Positions 7,908-16,098 of a stretch of 64,000 nucleotides of DNA are shown here, piece after piece (within the stretch, counting starts at the first letter, position 1; every line of letters starts with the position of its first letter). The translations under genes were made by a program, and so were the position numbers. The stretch comes from JAWPMT01 sp965242775 (GTDB lineage: Bacteria > Bacteroidota > Bacteroidia > Cytophagales > Cyclobacteriaceae): contig CBDETI010000012.1 in assembly GCA_965242775.1 (NCBI GenBank), positions 62,001 through 126,000 of the forward strand. The letters run 5' to 3'. The notes beneath the pieces were generated by a model. That model searched no databases. It saw only the letters and a list, made by a program, of their open reading frames with translations, and was not told where the DNA came from.

Positions 7908-9110
7908 ATGAATTTAACCAAGGGAATACATATATCTGTTTTTAACCTGGTGATCGTAGGGATTCTGGGGTGCATCCTCCGTTACTTGTTCGTCGATCCG
8001 ATCCCAGGTGTGAACTATGGCTACGTGCTTCATGCACATTCGCATTTGGCTTTTTTAGGCTGGGTTTTTATGACCCTGTACGTTTTGATCGTCTATGCTT
8101 ACCTGCCAGGTGCCATGTTAGAAAAAAGAGGAAAGTATACTGCCATCTTCCTGCTACTACAAATAGCCAATATGGGTATGTTGGTCACTTTTCCTATCAT
8201 GAGTTACGCATTATGGTCAATTATCTTCTCTGCGTTACATGCCCTTTTAGCGATGACCTTTGTTTGGATGATTATCAAGGAGGTCCAACTGAATTCCAAA
8301 GCCGAACATGCTATATCTTTCGTATGGATCAAATGGGCCATGATACTGATGGTAGTATCGAATCTAGCGCCATTTGCACTTGGTCCTGTTTCTGCGACGC
8401 AAGGCAAATCGTCCCTCTATTACCTACTAATCTATTTTTATCTGCATTTTCAATATAATGGATGGTTCACTTTTGCCGTGCTAGGTTTCCTATTGTGGTT
8501 ACTTGAACGTCACCGCGTAAATACAAATGTCCGACCGGTGGAAGTAGCCTTTAAGTTAAAGCTGGTAGCAATCTTCCCCGCATATGCATTGTCCGTATTG
8601 TGGACAGAGCCTGATCGGATATGGTATATAATTGGCGGTTTAAGTGCTATCGTGCAATTGGTGGGGTTGATGTTTCTGATCTTCTTTGTAATTAAAAATA
8701 AACGTGTCCTGGGGCTTGAAGAGAGCCTGATCCTTCAGGTTTTATTTTGGGTGGCAATATCGGCGGTGACATGCCAGCACGTATTGCTGTTGCTTTCGGC
8801 AATCCCGGAAATGGCAGGATTGGCCTTTTCGAGAAATATCGTCATTGCTTATTTGCATATGGTGCTCCTGGGCTTTGTATCTGTTTTGCTGTTTTTAATT
8901 CTTCAGAAACTCAGAATAATCAGGCTGACTATAAGTTCCAAAACAGGGCTTGGGATATTCCTGTTCGCCTTTGTGGCAACAGAAAGTGTGTTGGTCTTTC
9001 AAGGTCTTATGAGCACCGGGACGCAGTGGTTATTCTATCTGGCTTTGGCCCAATTAGTAGGTATTCTCTGCATAGGCGTCAATGTAAAAGCACTAAAAAC
9101 GGCCGTATGA
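7908..9110 (+). CDS. Polytopic membrane protein with conserved histidines (heme-copper/NnrS-like)
   Basis: A 400-residue protein with about twelve hydrophobic helices. Several helices carry histidines in places typical of heme or copper binding: HAHSH (42-46), His111, YLHFQYNGWF (His180), CQH (His291) and AYLH (His317). The pattern recalls NnrS and the subunit I fold of heme-copper oxidases, but I do not see the full catalytic set. Proteins of the NnrS type protect denitrifying cells against nitric oxide stress. The consensus FNR-type box upstream and the nap cluster before it support a nitrogen-oxide role. It is separated from the nap operon by 122 bp with its own promoter region. The family call is tentative; the membrane topology is clear. 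Confidence 0.6.
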   Translation: MNLTKGIHISVFNLVIVGILGCILRYLFVDPIPGVNYGYVLHAHSHLAFLGWVFMTLYVLIVYAYLPGAMLEKRGKYTAIFLLLQIANMGMLVTFPIMSYALWSIIFSALHALLAMTFVWMIIKEVQLNSKAEHAISFVWIKWAMILMVVSNLAPFALGPVSATQGKSSLYYLLIYFYLHFQYNGWFTFAVLGFLLWLLERHRVNTNVRPVEVAFKLKLVAIFPAYALSVLWTEPDRIWYIIGGLSAIVQLVGLMFLIFFVIKNKRVLGLEESLILQVLFWVAISAVTCQHVLLLLSAIPEMAGLAFSRNIVIAYLHMVLLGFVSVLLFLILQKLRIIRLTISSKTGLGIFLFAFVATESVLVFQGLMSTGTQWLFYLALAQLVGILCIGVNVKALKTAV

Positions 9111-9416
9111 CAGTGGCTGCCAGGTCAACTGTTGTTTCACTGGCCTCAAGCGTGGCTCTCCTTTTCAGTAATTCCTATTGGTGTTGGTCTGAGACTAGAC
9201 CGGTGATTTCCCTGGTTTGTCTAGAATGTTCCCTTATTCACCGAATTTGGCTAACAACTGTCTGTGTATGCTCCTAATTTAGATGCAGAAATAGACAGGA
9301 TCTATTTGCTAAGCTGGTTTAAATGGGCAATGCGTTTGGCGGATGTATTGCCCTCTTTTTTTGAGATTTTGGAAGAGACCAACTGGTTTTGGATTCAAAC
9401 CAGGACACAAATCGGC
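9111..9416. other. Intergenic stretch without a recognised gene
   Basis: The 306 bases lie between convergent genes. Short frames exist on the plus strand but show no leader, motif or sensible composition, and one runs antisense through the next gene. I see no clear terminator hairpin here. Confidence 0.5.
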
Positions 9417-10376
9417 CTATCTATCGAAAAAGTGGGCGACCGAAGCTATTCCGAGTGGTCCAGAGCAAAACAAAACTGCGGCAAATGCCCATATACCTGC
9501 ATAGAAAAATGCGGCATGTTTGTACCAGTTCAACATGCCATTGGATGTGGCGGATATAGTTGCACACGCGGTAACGACAATAGAAAGACTGAGAATATTG
9601 GGCTTTCTTTTGAATAGATTGAGCGCGACTGCAATAGAAGTACCGACAACCGATCCCAGAAAGGGGACATAAATAAAAAAGAGAAAGAACCTGGAGTTCT
9701 TAAGATGTTTTCCATGATCAAAACCACTCTTGAAAATGTCGTAATAATAAGTGCACCAGGGATCGATGAACCCCTGATCCAATAGGATTCGAGATTGACT
9801 ATAATAGTGATTTATAGGTGTCTTAAAAGAAGCCTCCATGCTATCAATAGCAAATTCAAGCACCATTCTAGAATCTATGGCTGCCATCATCAGCAAGGCA
9901 AAATTGACCCAATAGTAAATCAAGCCGCCCACTATTACCAGACAAACAAGATTGTGAGGAAGGGGGGTTGACAGAAATGGTAAATTGACTTCTGCTGGAT
10001 TGTAATAAAGTAGAAGCAGTCCAAACATCATAAGAATAGATAACGTGGACAGGAAATCGGAAAGCTTTTCCTGATCTTGCAAGTAATCTGACAGCCGACT
10101 TGCGAAGAAACTATCTATAATGGCCTTACGGTTGCCAGCGCTTGCGTCAAAAGTATTGCCCTCGCAGCTGTCGCTGGTATTACAACCCTCCAGATGACAA
10201 CAAAAAGCCGATTTATACTTGGCAGCTGCAAATTCAACGCCGGTCTTGCCCTGATGAGTAAACCCCTTGAATAGGAAGTAACCGGCAATGATTGCAGTGA
10301 GGGAAACTGTTATTGGGCTTGCAAATGGGACAATCAGTTTTATCCAATTATTGAGTTTCGTAAGAATTGTTTCCAT
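9417..10376 (-). CDS. Hypothetical polytopic membrane protein
   Basis: A 319-residue protein I do not recognise. It has about six to seven hydrophobic helices: one near residues 18-38, a pair around 110-165 and three in the C-terminal third. Between the first and second lies a soluble loop with a Cys-rich segment (CCHLEGCNTSDSC, residues 59-71) that could bind metal or form disulfides. The second half has a long soluble segment with aromatic residues (residues 185-225). It stands alone between a convergent neighbour and the hxlR-type gene. No function is proposed. Confidence 0.65.
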   Translation of the reverse strand: METILTKLNNWIKLIVPFASPITVSLTAIIAGYFLFKGFTHQGKTGVEFAAAKYKSAFCCHLEGCNTSDSCEGNTFDASAGNRKAIIDSFFASRLSDYLQDQEKLSDFLSTLSILMMFGLLLLYYNPAEVNLPFLSTPLPHNLVCLVIVGGLIYYWVNFALLMMAAIDSRMVLEFAIDSMEASFKTPINHYYSQSRILLDQGFIDPWCTYYYDIFKSGFDHGKHLKNSRFFLFFIYVPFLGSVVGTSIAVALNLFKRKPNILSLSIVVTACATISATSNGMLNWYKHAAFFYAGIWAFAAVLFCSGPLGIASVAHFFDR

Positions 10377-10572
10377 AACAGATCTGGTTGGTGGCTTCGC
10401 GGGAAGGTTATAAGCAATTTAGAAAAAACTACAACTTTACCTTTCTGGCTATTTACGTTCCTCTCGAATTTCTTGCCAATCGTCGAAATTAATATTCCGA
10501 ATAATGGAACTGTGGCTAATTTCATTAAGAATTAAATGGGGTTCTCCCATTTCTTCATTCGGTTGAGTAAAG

Positions 10573-10606
10573 GACGGCATCTGGGCGGATTGCCGTCTTT
10601 TCTTTT
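10573..10606 (+). terminator. Terminator-like hairpin facing plus strand
   Basis: GACGGCA (10573-10579) pairs with TGCCGTC (10591-10597), extended by weak pairs, and is followed by TTTTCTTTT. Both flanking genes lie on the minus strand, so a plus-strand transcript ending here would be a non-coding or antisense RNA. It may also be a chance hairpin. Confidence 0.45.
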
Positions 10607-10658
10607 AGACTTCACGCATGTCAGTCACCACTTAGCCTGACGGTTGGTCTCGGTCCGG

Positions 10659-10988
10659 CTATTCGAAATTTTTGGCCCAGGTATGACGGGCCCAACCACC
10701 CAGTGGTTCGATCAGCTCATATAATTCTCTTCCCTGGTCAGTGAGCGTGTAACCATCCACTACCCGTTTGATCAGTTGCGCATCTCTTAACTCTTTGAGC
10801 CGTTTATTCAGCGTGGTGGGCGAGATCGACTCACAATAGTCCTGAAGTCGCCGAAAGGTACTAGGCCCATTGTAGAGGTGCCAAATGATACCCATGGCCC
10901 AACTTCTTCCAAGCAAATCCAACAATGCCATAATAGGCTGACCGGTTTTAGAGCCCCTTACCGGCTTTCCTGGTACAGGTATATTCAT
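10659..10988 (-). CDS. HxlR-family winged-helix transcriptional regulator
   Basis: A 109-residue MarR-like winged-helix repressor or activator of the HxlR family, which acts as a dimer on short palindromes. The core reads LLGRSWAMGIIWHLYNGPSTFRRLQ, then the recognition helix SISPTTLNKRLKEL and the wing VVDGYTLTDQGREL. The length is normal. It has no cysteine, so a thiol-based redox switch as in HypR or YodB is unlikely. A perfect palindrome begins at its own start codon and its core recurs before the phosphatidylserine-decarboxylase-like gene. This suggests autoregulation and control of the divergent operon. Confidence 0.9.
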   Translation of the reverse strand: MNIPVPGKPVRGSKTGQPIMALLDLLGRSWAMGIIWHLYNGPSTFRRLQDYCESISPTTLNKRLKELRDAQLIKRVVDGYTLTDQGRELYELIEPLGGWARHTWAKNFE

Positions 10989-11008
10989 TACTACATTTTA
11001 TGTAGTAA
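10988..11008. promoter_or_regulatory. Probable HxlR operator, copy 1
   Basis: TTACTACAT-TTT-ATGTAGTAA is a perfect inverted repeat with 9-bp arms. It lies between the divergent hxlR-type and GNAT genes and overlaps the first base of the hxlR start codon. A half site (ATGTAGT) follows at 11022-11028. The identical 15-bp core recurs at 12131. Confidence 0.7.
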
Positions 11009-11091
11009 ACTTACGCAAGGAATGTAGTCTGGCAAAAAACTTTAACTGAACGCTCACAATCTCTGTGAGCAGCGTAATTGCTTTATCCCTG

Positions 11092-11505
11092 ATGAAACCA
11101 TACCAAATCAAAGAGAATATCCTGGGTGTACCCGATTATCAGAAGCTTCGCGATACCACGGATTGGCAAGTCCTGCCTGATTCCCAGGTGGCAGCAGCAC
11201 TCGCTACGAGTCTCTATAAGGTAAGTGCCTGGGACGGAAATAATTGTGTGGGTATGGCAAGAATAGTCGGAGATGGAGCCATGTACTTTTATATACAAGA
11301 CGTCATCGTCGCTCCAAAATATCAGGGGACGGGCATTGGTGGGCTGCTCATGAGCGCTATAGAAGCATATCTAAACGCACATGAATATGACTATGCTTTT
11401 GTTGGTCTCATGGCAGCGGCGGGGGTGTCAAATTTCTATCACCACTTTGGGTTTGAGGACCGTGATAAGCAAGCACCTGGGATGTTCAAAATAAAGAATA
11501 GGTGA
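11092..11505 (+). CDS. GNAT-family N-acetyltransferase
   Basis: A 137-residue GCN5-related acetyltransferase. The acetyl-CoA loop is visible as VAPKYQGTGIGGLLM (a Q-x-x-G-x-G/A motif). Ahead of it is the strand IQDVIV, and the C-terminal NFYHHFGFE segment is typical of the family. The substrate cannot be told; small-molecule amines are likely. I prefer the ATG at 11092 to an upstream GTG at 11065, because the domain begins with residues YQIKENI after the ATG. It overlaps the methyltransferase gene by 4 bp, so the two form an operon. It is transcribed divergently from hxlR through a shared operator region. Confidence 0.85.
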   Translation: MKPYQIKENILGVPDYQKLRDTTDWQVLPDSQVAAALATSLYKVSAWDGNNCVGMARIVGDGAMYFYIQDVIVAPKYQGTGIGGLLMSAIEAYLNAHEYDYAFVGLMAAAGVSNFYHHFGFEDRDKQAPGMFKIKNR

Positions 11506-12119
11506 CCAACCCCTGGCTAAATATACCGGCCTCGGACTATGATGGCCACATGGCTGAGGTAGGGCAATCGCAGGTGTTAAGCCGAATATTTCTCCAGACA
11601 ATACTGGGATTTTCTCCCAACAAGCTTGGTTTGCTTGGCTGCGCTACCGGCAATGGACTTGAACACATTGATCAGCGTCGTGTGGAGGAGGTGCACATTG
11701 TCGATATCAATCCCCAGTATCTTAGAATAGCCGTGGACAGATACAAAAAGCGAATATCAAAACTGATCTCCCATCAGGTTGACTTGAGTAAAGAACATCC
11801 AAACATACCACCGCTCGATCTGATCTTTGTTGGATTGGTATTTGAATATGTGTCTCCCGAGATACTTGTGCCTAAACTCAAAGGCTGGATCGGGAAGCAC
11901 GGCCATGTGGTCGTAGTAATCCAGGAGAATGCGCCCGGAGCGTTTGTGAGCAAATCCCGATTTCCCAGCCTGGGGACACTTGCGACCAGCAGCCACGATA
12001 TCGATGCTGAAGACCTCACCCGCATTTTTACCGCCTCCGGGTTTTCACTTGTAAGTGAGCTGCAAGAGCCGATTCATCAAAACAAGAACTTCTGCGTCAT
12101 TACCTACATCAAGTCATAG
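11502..12119 (+). CDS. Class I SAM-dependent methyltransferase
   Basis: A 205-residue Rossmann-fold methyltransferase. Motif I reads LGLLGCATGNGLEHI, where the usual E/DxGxGxG is altered. The acidic residue that binds SAM ribose follows in VHIVDINPQYL, and motif IV is LDLIFVGLVFEYV. The start is GTG at 11502, overlapping the GNAT stop as GTGA. Such GNAT/methyltransferase pairs are common in soil and marine bacteria and often act on small metabolites. No substrate can be inferred. The next gene, with an HxlR-type operator in front, begins 62 bp downstream. Confidence 0.82.
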   Translation: MTNPWLNIPASDYDGHMAEVGQSQVLSRIFLQTILGFSPNKLGLLGCATGNGLEHIDQRRVEEVHIVDINPQYLRIAVDRYKKRISKLISHQVDLSKEHPNIPPLDLIFVGLVFEYVSPEILVPKLKGWIGKHGHVVVVIQENAPGAFVSKSRFPSLGTLATSSHDIDAEDLTRIFTASGFSLVSELQEPIHQNKNFCVITYIKS

Positions 12120-12130
12120 CAAAATTAGCG

Positions 12131-12165
12131 CTACATTTTATGTAGTTTTGCTACTGTTTATGTAT
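12131..12165. promoter_or_regulatory. Probable HxlR operator, copy 2 plus degenerate repeat
   Basis: CTACAT-TTT-ATGTAG (12131-12145) is identical to the core of the site before hxlR. A weaker copy, CTACTGTTTATGTAT, begins exactly 20 bp later at 12151, about two helical turns away. This suggests cooperative binding of two dimers ahead of the gene at 12182. Confidence 0.65.
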
Positions 12166-12181
12166 TAATGACCGTATATCC

Positions 12182-13327
12182 ATGAAAAACAAATCGCTAT
12201 TATTCGCCTTTTTATTCGTTCTGGCCTGTCATGTGGCTTCGTCACAGGAAGATTGTCTGCCGGTGAAGAAACTAAGAGTTCTTTATGCAGAGGATGCTTC
12301 TTTTAGAAAAGTGATCAAGGAGATGTTTGATCATCTTGCCGATTTGCCAGACGGTACACCCAATCCTTGGAAGGGGAAGGGTGTGGATGACCTGTACCAA
12401 TTTCTCAACGATTGGTTTTATTTCTTGCCTACAACTCAAAACGGATTGGACAAGATTTTAGAATTTTCCATGCTTTATTATCATAATCCTTACGGAATGA
12501 AATTTGTCCGAGAGGAACCTGGTTATACCTGGGCCCATGATTTTATCGAGGAACGTGGAAAGTTTATGGACAGTCCTGCCTCTGCCGCGGGCATTGCAGG
12601 TTGGCTTGCGGATCAGTCCATAAAACATGAGGATTTTGTCATGCCACTCGATGGTTTTAAAACTTTCAATGACTTTTTTACCAGGGATCTCAAACCAGGT
12701 ACGCGAACGGTCGCTGGCACCACGGACGATCGGGTATTGGTATCTCCAGCGGACGGTGTAATCAACATGATCAACAATGACCTCAAATTGGATACGCCTA
12801 TCCCTACAAAGGGCAGGATGACACTTAATTTGAATGCGCTGTTGGCCAATTCGTCCTACGCTTCGCGCTTTGTAGGTGGTACGGCAGTGGCCGTATTCTT
12901 AAAACCTGACAACTATCACCATTACCACTCGCCGGTTTCAGGTACGGTTGTAGAATCCCGGGAGAATGTAGGCGATCGCCTGTTCGGGATGCCGGATATT
13001 CCGGATATCATCAATGGTGGAAATGTGGCCTACAACAAGGACTATAGTGTGTTCGAAAATTTCCGACATGGCTATCTGGTTATAGAGACAGAGCAATTTG
13101 GTCATATTGGCATGATCCCAATTGGGCTCCAGACCATCGGATCCGTGGTTTTCCGAGATCGTTTTAAAAGCATTAGCCAGGGAGAGGAGACAACCATTTA
13201 CAAGGGCGAGGAAATAGGGTATTTTGCTTATGGTGGATCCACAGTCCTTCTAATTTTTGAAAAGGGAACATTTCAATCACTCAATGTTCAACAAGGGCAA
13301 CAAATTGGGCTATTGCAGGCCCGATAG
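12182..13327 (+). CDS. Secreted phosphatidylserine-decarboxylase-like protein
   Basis: A 381-residue protein of the PSD family with an N-terminal signal peptide (residues 1-20, ending HVASS-Q). Family members decarboxylate phosphatidylserine or related serine adducts and make a pyruvoyl group by self-cleavage before a serine. The sequence shows FFTRDLKPG, VSPADG (187-192), the histidine cluster NYHHYHSPVSG (244-254) and the cleavage region YGGSTV (350-355). The usual LGST is GGST here. Bacterial PSD is normally a cytosolic membrane-bound enzyme, so a Sec leader is unusual and suggests periplasmic action. The operator upstream ties it to the HxlR regulator. Related enzymes can act on small molecules, so the substrate is open. 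Confidence 0.8.
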   Translation: MKNKSLLFAFLFVLACHVASSQEDCLPVKKLRVLYAEDASFRKVIKEMFDHLADLPDGTPNPWKGKGVDDLYQFLNDWFYFLPTTQNGLDKILEFSMLYYHNPYGMKFVREEPGYTWAHDFIEERGKFMDSPASAAGIAGWLADQSIKHEDFVMPLDGFKTFNDFFTRDLKPGTRTVAGTTDDRVLVSPADGVINMINNDLKLDTPIPTKGRMTLNLNALLANSSYASRFVGGTAVAVFLKPDNYHHYHSPVSGTVVESRENVGDRLFGMPDIPDIINGGNVAYNKDYSVFENFRHGYLVIETEQFGHIGMIPIGLQTIGSVVFRDRFKSISQGEETTIYKGEEIGYFAYGGSTVLLIFEKGTFQSLNVQQGQQIGLLQAR

Positions 13328-13377
13328 ATAGAACAATCAGCCGGTTATGAGAAGGTAGGGTACCACGCCTGGTTGAG

Positions 13378-13809
13378 CTACACGCCCAACAACGGAAGGT
13401 GCCTTACTTTTTTGTAAGTCAGCGCAAGTGAAATGCACCGTTTCAGCGCCGACGTTGGCAGGGGCTCGTCCAGCTTCAATACGATCGCCCGATTCCCTTC
13501 AAATTGTAGTTCGTCCCCGATAATCAATCGAAAGTTGCTGACAAGTTCTGTCGTGCAAATGAAATACAGGTAGTAATGGTCTGGTGTGCGTTCTTTCCAG
13601 TCCATCCGTATGGTACTACCGGTTTTGGTGATGTAGCTAGGCTCTCCCCATTTGGTGGTTTCCATGAGCTTGTCCACTCCTGCTGTTTCCCTGGCTGTTT
13701 GCAGGATCAATTGCCTAAGTTCAGTCAATTTGTCCTGTGCCACTTTCGGATAGTTTTCGACGATACTTTGGATCGATATGGTACTTTCAAACTGCATGGC
13801 TGCACTCAT
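13378..13809 (-). CDS. DUF1801 (YdhG-like) domain protein
   Basis: A 143-residue small soluble protein of the DUF1801/YdhG family, whose fold resembles the frataxin-like iron-binding proteins but whose role is unknown. Typical parts are a helix at residues 15-40, the KWGEPSYITKTGSTIRMDWK strand pair and a conserved-looking EPLPTSALKRCISLAL helix near the end. It overlaps the next upstream gene by 4 bp (ATGA), so it is the second gene of a pair. Genes of this family are often found with SRPBCC, GNAT and AraC genes, as here. Confidence 0.8.
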   Translation of the reverse strand: MSAAMQFESTISIQSIVENYPKVAQDKLTELRQLILQTARETAGVDKLMETTKWGEPSYITKTGSTIRMDWKERTPDHYYLYFICTTELVSNFRLIIGDELQFEGNRAIVLKLDEPLPTSALKRCISLALTYKKVRHLPLLGV

Positions 13810-14222
13810 TTTCGTTTGGAGGCCATCGCCTTTACTTTTTTCACAGTGTCATCTGCAATAAGTCGTTGATATTCTTCTGATCCGGAAGGGAACATCGCTA
13901 TCCTTCCATCCTGATCACTGTGAATACCCCAACCATATCTTTTGGTTAAAGGGGAGGATCGAAAGCATGGCTGACCCTTGGAGAAAAAAATCTGCCTTGC
14001 CTCATCCCATTCGTTCCTGGGGATGTCCTTACGAATGGCAAACACTTGAAACAGCACATCGTCGGAAGTGTATTTGTAAGGTTGCTCAGACAACATCTCA
14101 AACTGGTAGTTCGCGACAGTCTTCTTTTCGCCTTTTTTCGGTGGTATTTCTCCCTCGTTTATAGGGGAATCCTCGGCAATTTCTATGAAAGTGTTCTCGT
14201 AGTTTGTAGTATGAGTTTTCAC
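13806..14222 (-). CDS. DUF6157-type hypothetical protein
   Basis: A 138-residue soluble protein that looks like the DUF6157 family, of unknown function. It has a TNYENTFIEIAEDSP opening, a GEIPPKKGEKKTVA loop and a C-terminal core with KRYGWGIHSDQDGRIAMFP, which reads like a beta-rich fold. A basic tail (KKVKAMASKRK) closes it. It is the first gene of a two-gene unit with the DUF1801 gene, with an ATGA overlap. A terminator of the preceding gene lies just upstream. There is no signal peptide or membrane segment. Confidence 0.72.
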   Translation of the reverse strand: MKTHTTNYENTFIEIAEDSPINEGEIPPKKGEKKTVANYQFEMLSEQPYKYTSDDVLFQVFAIRKDIPRNEWDEARQIFFSKGQPCFRSSPLTKRYGWGIHSDQDGRIAMFPSGSEEYQRLIADDTVKKVKAMASKRK

Positions 14223-14254
14223 GGCAGGTCCTTTTGTCAGCTATCAAACTTACA

Positions 14255-14284
14255 AAAGCGGAGTGACAACCCTATGTCACTCCG
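14255..14284 (-). terminator. Rho-independent terminator
   Basis: A 10-bp perfect stem (14259-14268 with 14275-14284) with a 6-base loop is followed on the minus strand by TTTT. It ends transcription of the SRPBCC gene at 14334 and separates it from the DUF6157 gene. Confidence 0.7.
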
Positions 14285-14333
14285 AGGGTCTGGTCAGACG
14301 AATTTCCAGCTAATACAATCAGCGAAGGCAAGT

Positions 14334-14777
14334 TCAACCCTGTTCTGCAATCTTCTTGATACTTTCGAGCACACTTTGCCAGCCACCCCCGGCCAGGGTA
14401 TCGTTATATCGCTTTTCTCCCTCGGCGACCGTATTGTAATCCCCTTGAGTTACAGCCAGTAGCACTGAGTCTCCGGACTCGCGCAGGGTGTAAGTAGCGG
14501 TCAGGTGATTTTCCCGGATATCAGGGTAGGAGGCATTGGGATCGAAGGTGGTAAATGACAGTAGCTTCTCCTTTTTCAAGTCGACCAAAAAGCCCGTGAC
14601 GTAGTTTACGCCATCCTGAAGCCCGCGCCAGTTGAAAGTAGAACCAATAGTCCAATCGCTTACAATTTCGCAGCCAAACATATATTGTGGAGAAATCTTT
14701 GGATTGGTCAAGACATCCCAAATCTTGGAAAGCGGAGCATTGATCTCAATTTCGTTGGTAATATGCAATTCGTCCAT
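14334..14777 (-). CDS. SRPBCC (AHSA1/START-like) domain protein
   Basis: A 147-residue single-domain protein of the SRPBCC superfamily, a helix-grip fold with a deep hydrophobic pocket. It opens with the typical ITNEIEINAPLSKIWDVLTNP segment. An FNWRG strand and a final amphipathic helix, GGWQSVLESIKKIAEQ, follow as in AHSA1-type proteins. The ligand is unknown; the family includes lipid and aromatic binders. It stands between an AraC regulator gene upstream and a terminator downstream, in a minus-strand run of small genes. The 56-bp gap to the AraC gene may contain its own promoter. Confidence 0.85.
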   Translation of the reverse strand: MDELHITNEIEINAPLSKIWDVLTNPKISPQYMFGCEIVSDWTIGSTFNWRGLQDGVNYVTGFLVDLKKEKLLSFTTFDPNASYPDIRENHLTATYTLRESGDSVLLAVTQGDYNTVAEGEKRYNDTLAGGGWQSVLESIKKIAEQG

Positions 14778-14833
14778 TTCTTGTGATAATTCAACGTCAA
14801 TGATATGACAGCCTGCTTTTTGTCCATTGCACT

Positions 14834-15730
14834 TTAAGGATTTTTTCTAATAGAATTGGGTGTAATTCCATACTTTTTACCGAACTGTCTGCTAAAATAT
14901 TGCGGAGATGAGTAGCCCAGTTTTGAGGCAATTTCTGCGGCCGTTTGGTCGGTATCAATCAGCATCCGTTTGGCGAGATTCAATCGCCGATCCGTGAGGT
15001 AAGAAAAGACTGTACTGTGGAAAACCTCCTTGAAACCTCTTTTTAATTTGAATTCATTGAGTCCCACTTCCCGGGCTATTTCCGGTAAACTGGGTGGAGC
15101 AGTTACTCTGGCATTGATAAAATCGCGCGCTGCCATGATCTTTTCTCTATCAGTTTGATTCCTGATGTATTGAAATTGCTGTCCATTGGTGATTTGGTAG
15201 TTGTCCAGACAGAGGACCAATAGTTCCAGGGACTTGGCCAGGAGGAAAATATTCTTCAAGGCGCTCTTGAAGGGGTTCATTAAGATCTCATCAATCACGC
15301 CCTGTATTTTGCTATCAACGGTTCCCCAGTTGGGAGAAAGAATTGTACTGGTTCCCGAAACTACATTTTCAAGGAATTTTGAGAGTACGGGATCATCATC
15401 GTCGCACAAAGCCAGGAATGAATCCTTTGGGAAATCCACTCCGAAGGTTTCTATTTCCAGCGTCTTGTTTGTGACCTCAAGTTCTATCCCTTTCGAGTAC
15501 ATGATGTTGTGATGTCCACCGGTCAGATCAAAGGCTTTCCCAAGTTGACGGTAGCTAAATTGATAGTCGCCTTTCAAGCCAAAGTGAAGACGCACGTATT
15601 CATTGTCGTTGCTCGCGCTTTGCGTGGTGAATTCGTCGAATCGCAGCAATGCATGACCCATTCTGATACCATCAAATTCCCATCGGTTAATGATGGCATT
15701 GTCCCTGAGGTTCTCGTACTTTTCAGGCAT
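14834..15730 (-). CDS. AraC-family transcriptional regulator
   Basis: A 298-residue regulator with a C-terminal AraC DNA-binding domain (about residues 195-298). The first helix-turn-helix is PSLPEIAREVGLNEFKLKRGFKEVF and the second AAEIASKLGYSSPQYFSRQFGKKYG, which ends with the family signature. The N-terminal 190 residues are probably a ligand-binding or dimerisation domain without a clear cupin signature. It overlaps the MmcQ-type gene by 8 bp, so the two are cotranscribed. It may control the SRPBCC gene immediately downstream. The inducer is unknown. Confidence 0.88.
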   Translation of the reverse strand: MPEKYENLRDNAIINRWEFDGIRMGHALLRFDEFTTQSASNDNEYVRLHFGLKGDYQFSYRQLGKAFDLTGGHHNIMYSKGIELEVTNKTLEIETFGVDFPKDSFLALCDDDDPVLSKFLENVVSGTSTILSPNWGTVDSKIQGVIDEILMNPFKSALKNIFLLAKSLELLVLCLDNYQITNGQQFQYIRNQTDREKIMAARDFINARVTAPPSLPEIAREVGLNEFKLKRGFKEVFHSTVFSYLTDRRLNLAKRMLIDTDQTAAEIASKLGYSSPQYFSRQFGKKYGITPNSIRKNP

Positions 15731-16070
15731 GATCTCCTGGTAGCACCTGTTGCGCCAGCTTTTTTGGTGCTACCTGACAGTAGGCCGTTTCGACGACCGC
15801 TTTTAGCAGCGCTGGACCTACTGCTTGTACTTCCACGATTGTCCAGCCTTGTTTACCCCATTTGTTGGGGACAGGGTATATAGACTTGTTAGCCGCGCAA
15901 AAGATGCTTTGATCCATCTCAGTCAGCTTGACAGTTGCCCGGCCGTTCTCCCTGCTGAAGGTGACGAAAATCTTCTTTCGAACACGGAATGAAATTTTTT
16001 CAAAATGTGGTTCTTCACTCGCTTCGGGTAGGGCCAGTGCAAATTCTTGGAGCTTTTCCAGGCCTGTCAT
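15723..16070 (-). CDS. MmcQ/YjbR family DNA-binding-like protein
   Basis: A 115-residue protein of the MmcQ/YjbR family, which has a double-wing fold related to CyaY and the DNA-binding domain of T4 MotA. Visible features are the opening helix LQEFALALPEASEEPHFEK, the ISFRVRKKIFVTFS strands and the C-terminal AVVETAYCQVAPKKL segment. The biochemical role is not known. It is the first gene in a unit with the AraC regulator (8 bp overlap). It follows the GH16 gene end by only 28 bp but lies downstream on the same strand, so readthrough is possible. Confidence 0.82.
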   Translation of the reverse strand: MTGLEKLQEFALALPEASEEPHFEKISFRVRKKIFVTFSRENGRATVKLTEMDQSIFCAANKSIYPVPNKWGKQGWTIVEVQAVGPALLKAVVETAYCQVAPKKLAQQVLPGDHA

Positions 16071-16098
16071 CTAAGGATTTTACTAGCTGTCAATACAT

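Noticed and set aside
8747..9277. 176-residue frame overlapping the His-rich membrane gene
   Set aside because: It is a shadow of the gene in another frame, with Arg/Cys-rich composition.
9264..9617. 117-residue plus-strand frame
   Set aside because: It runs antisense into the membrane protein at 9417 and has no recognisable domain.
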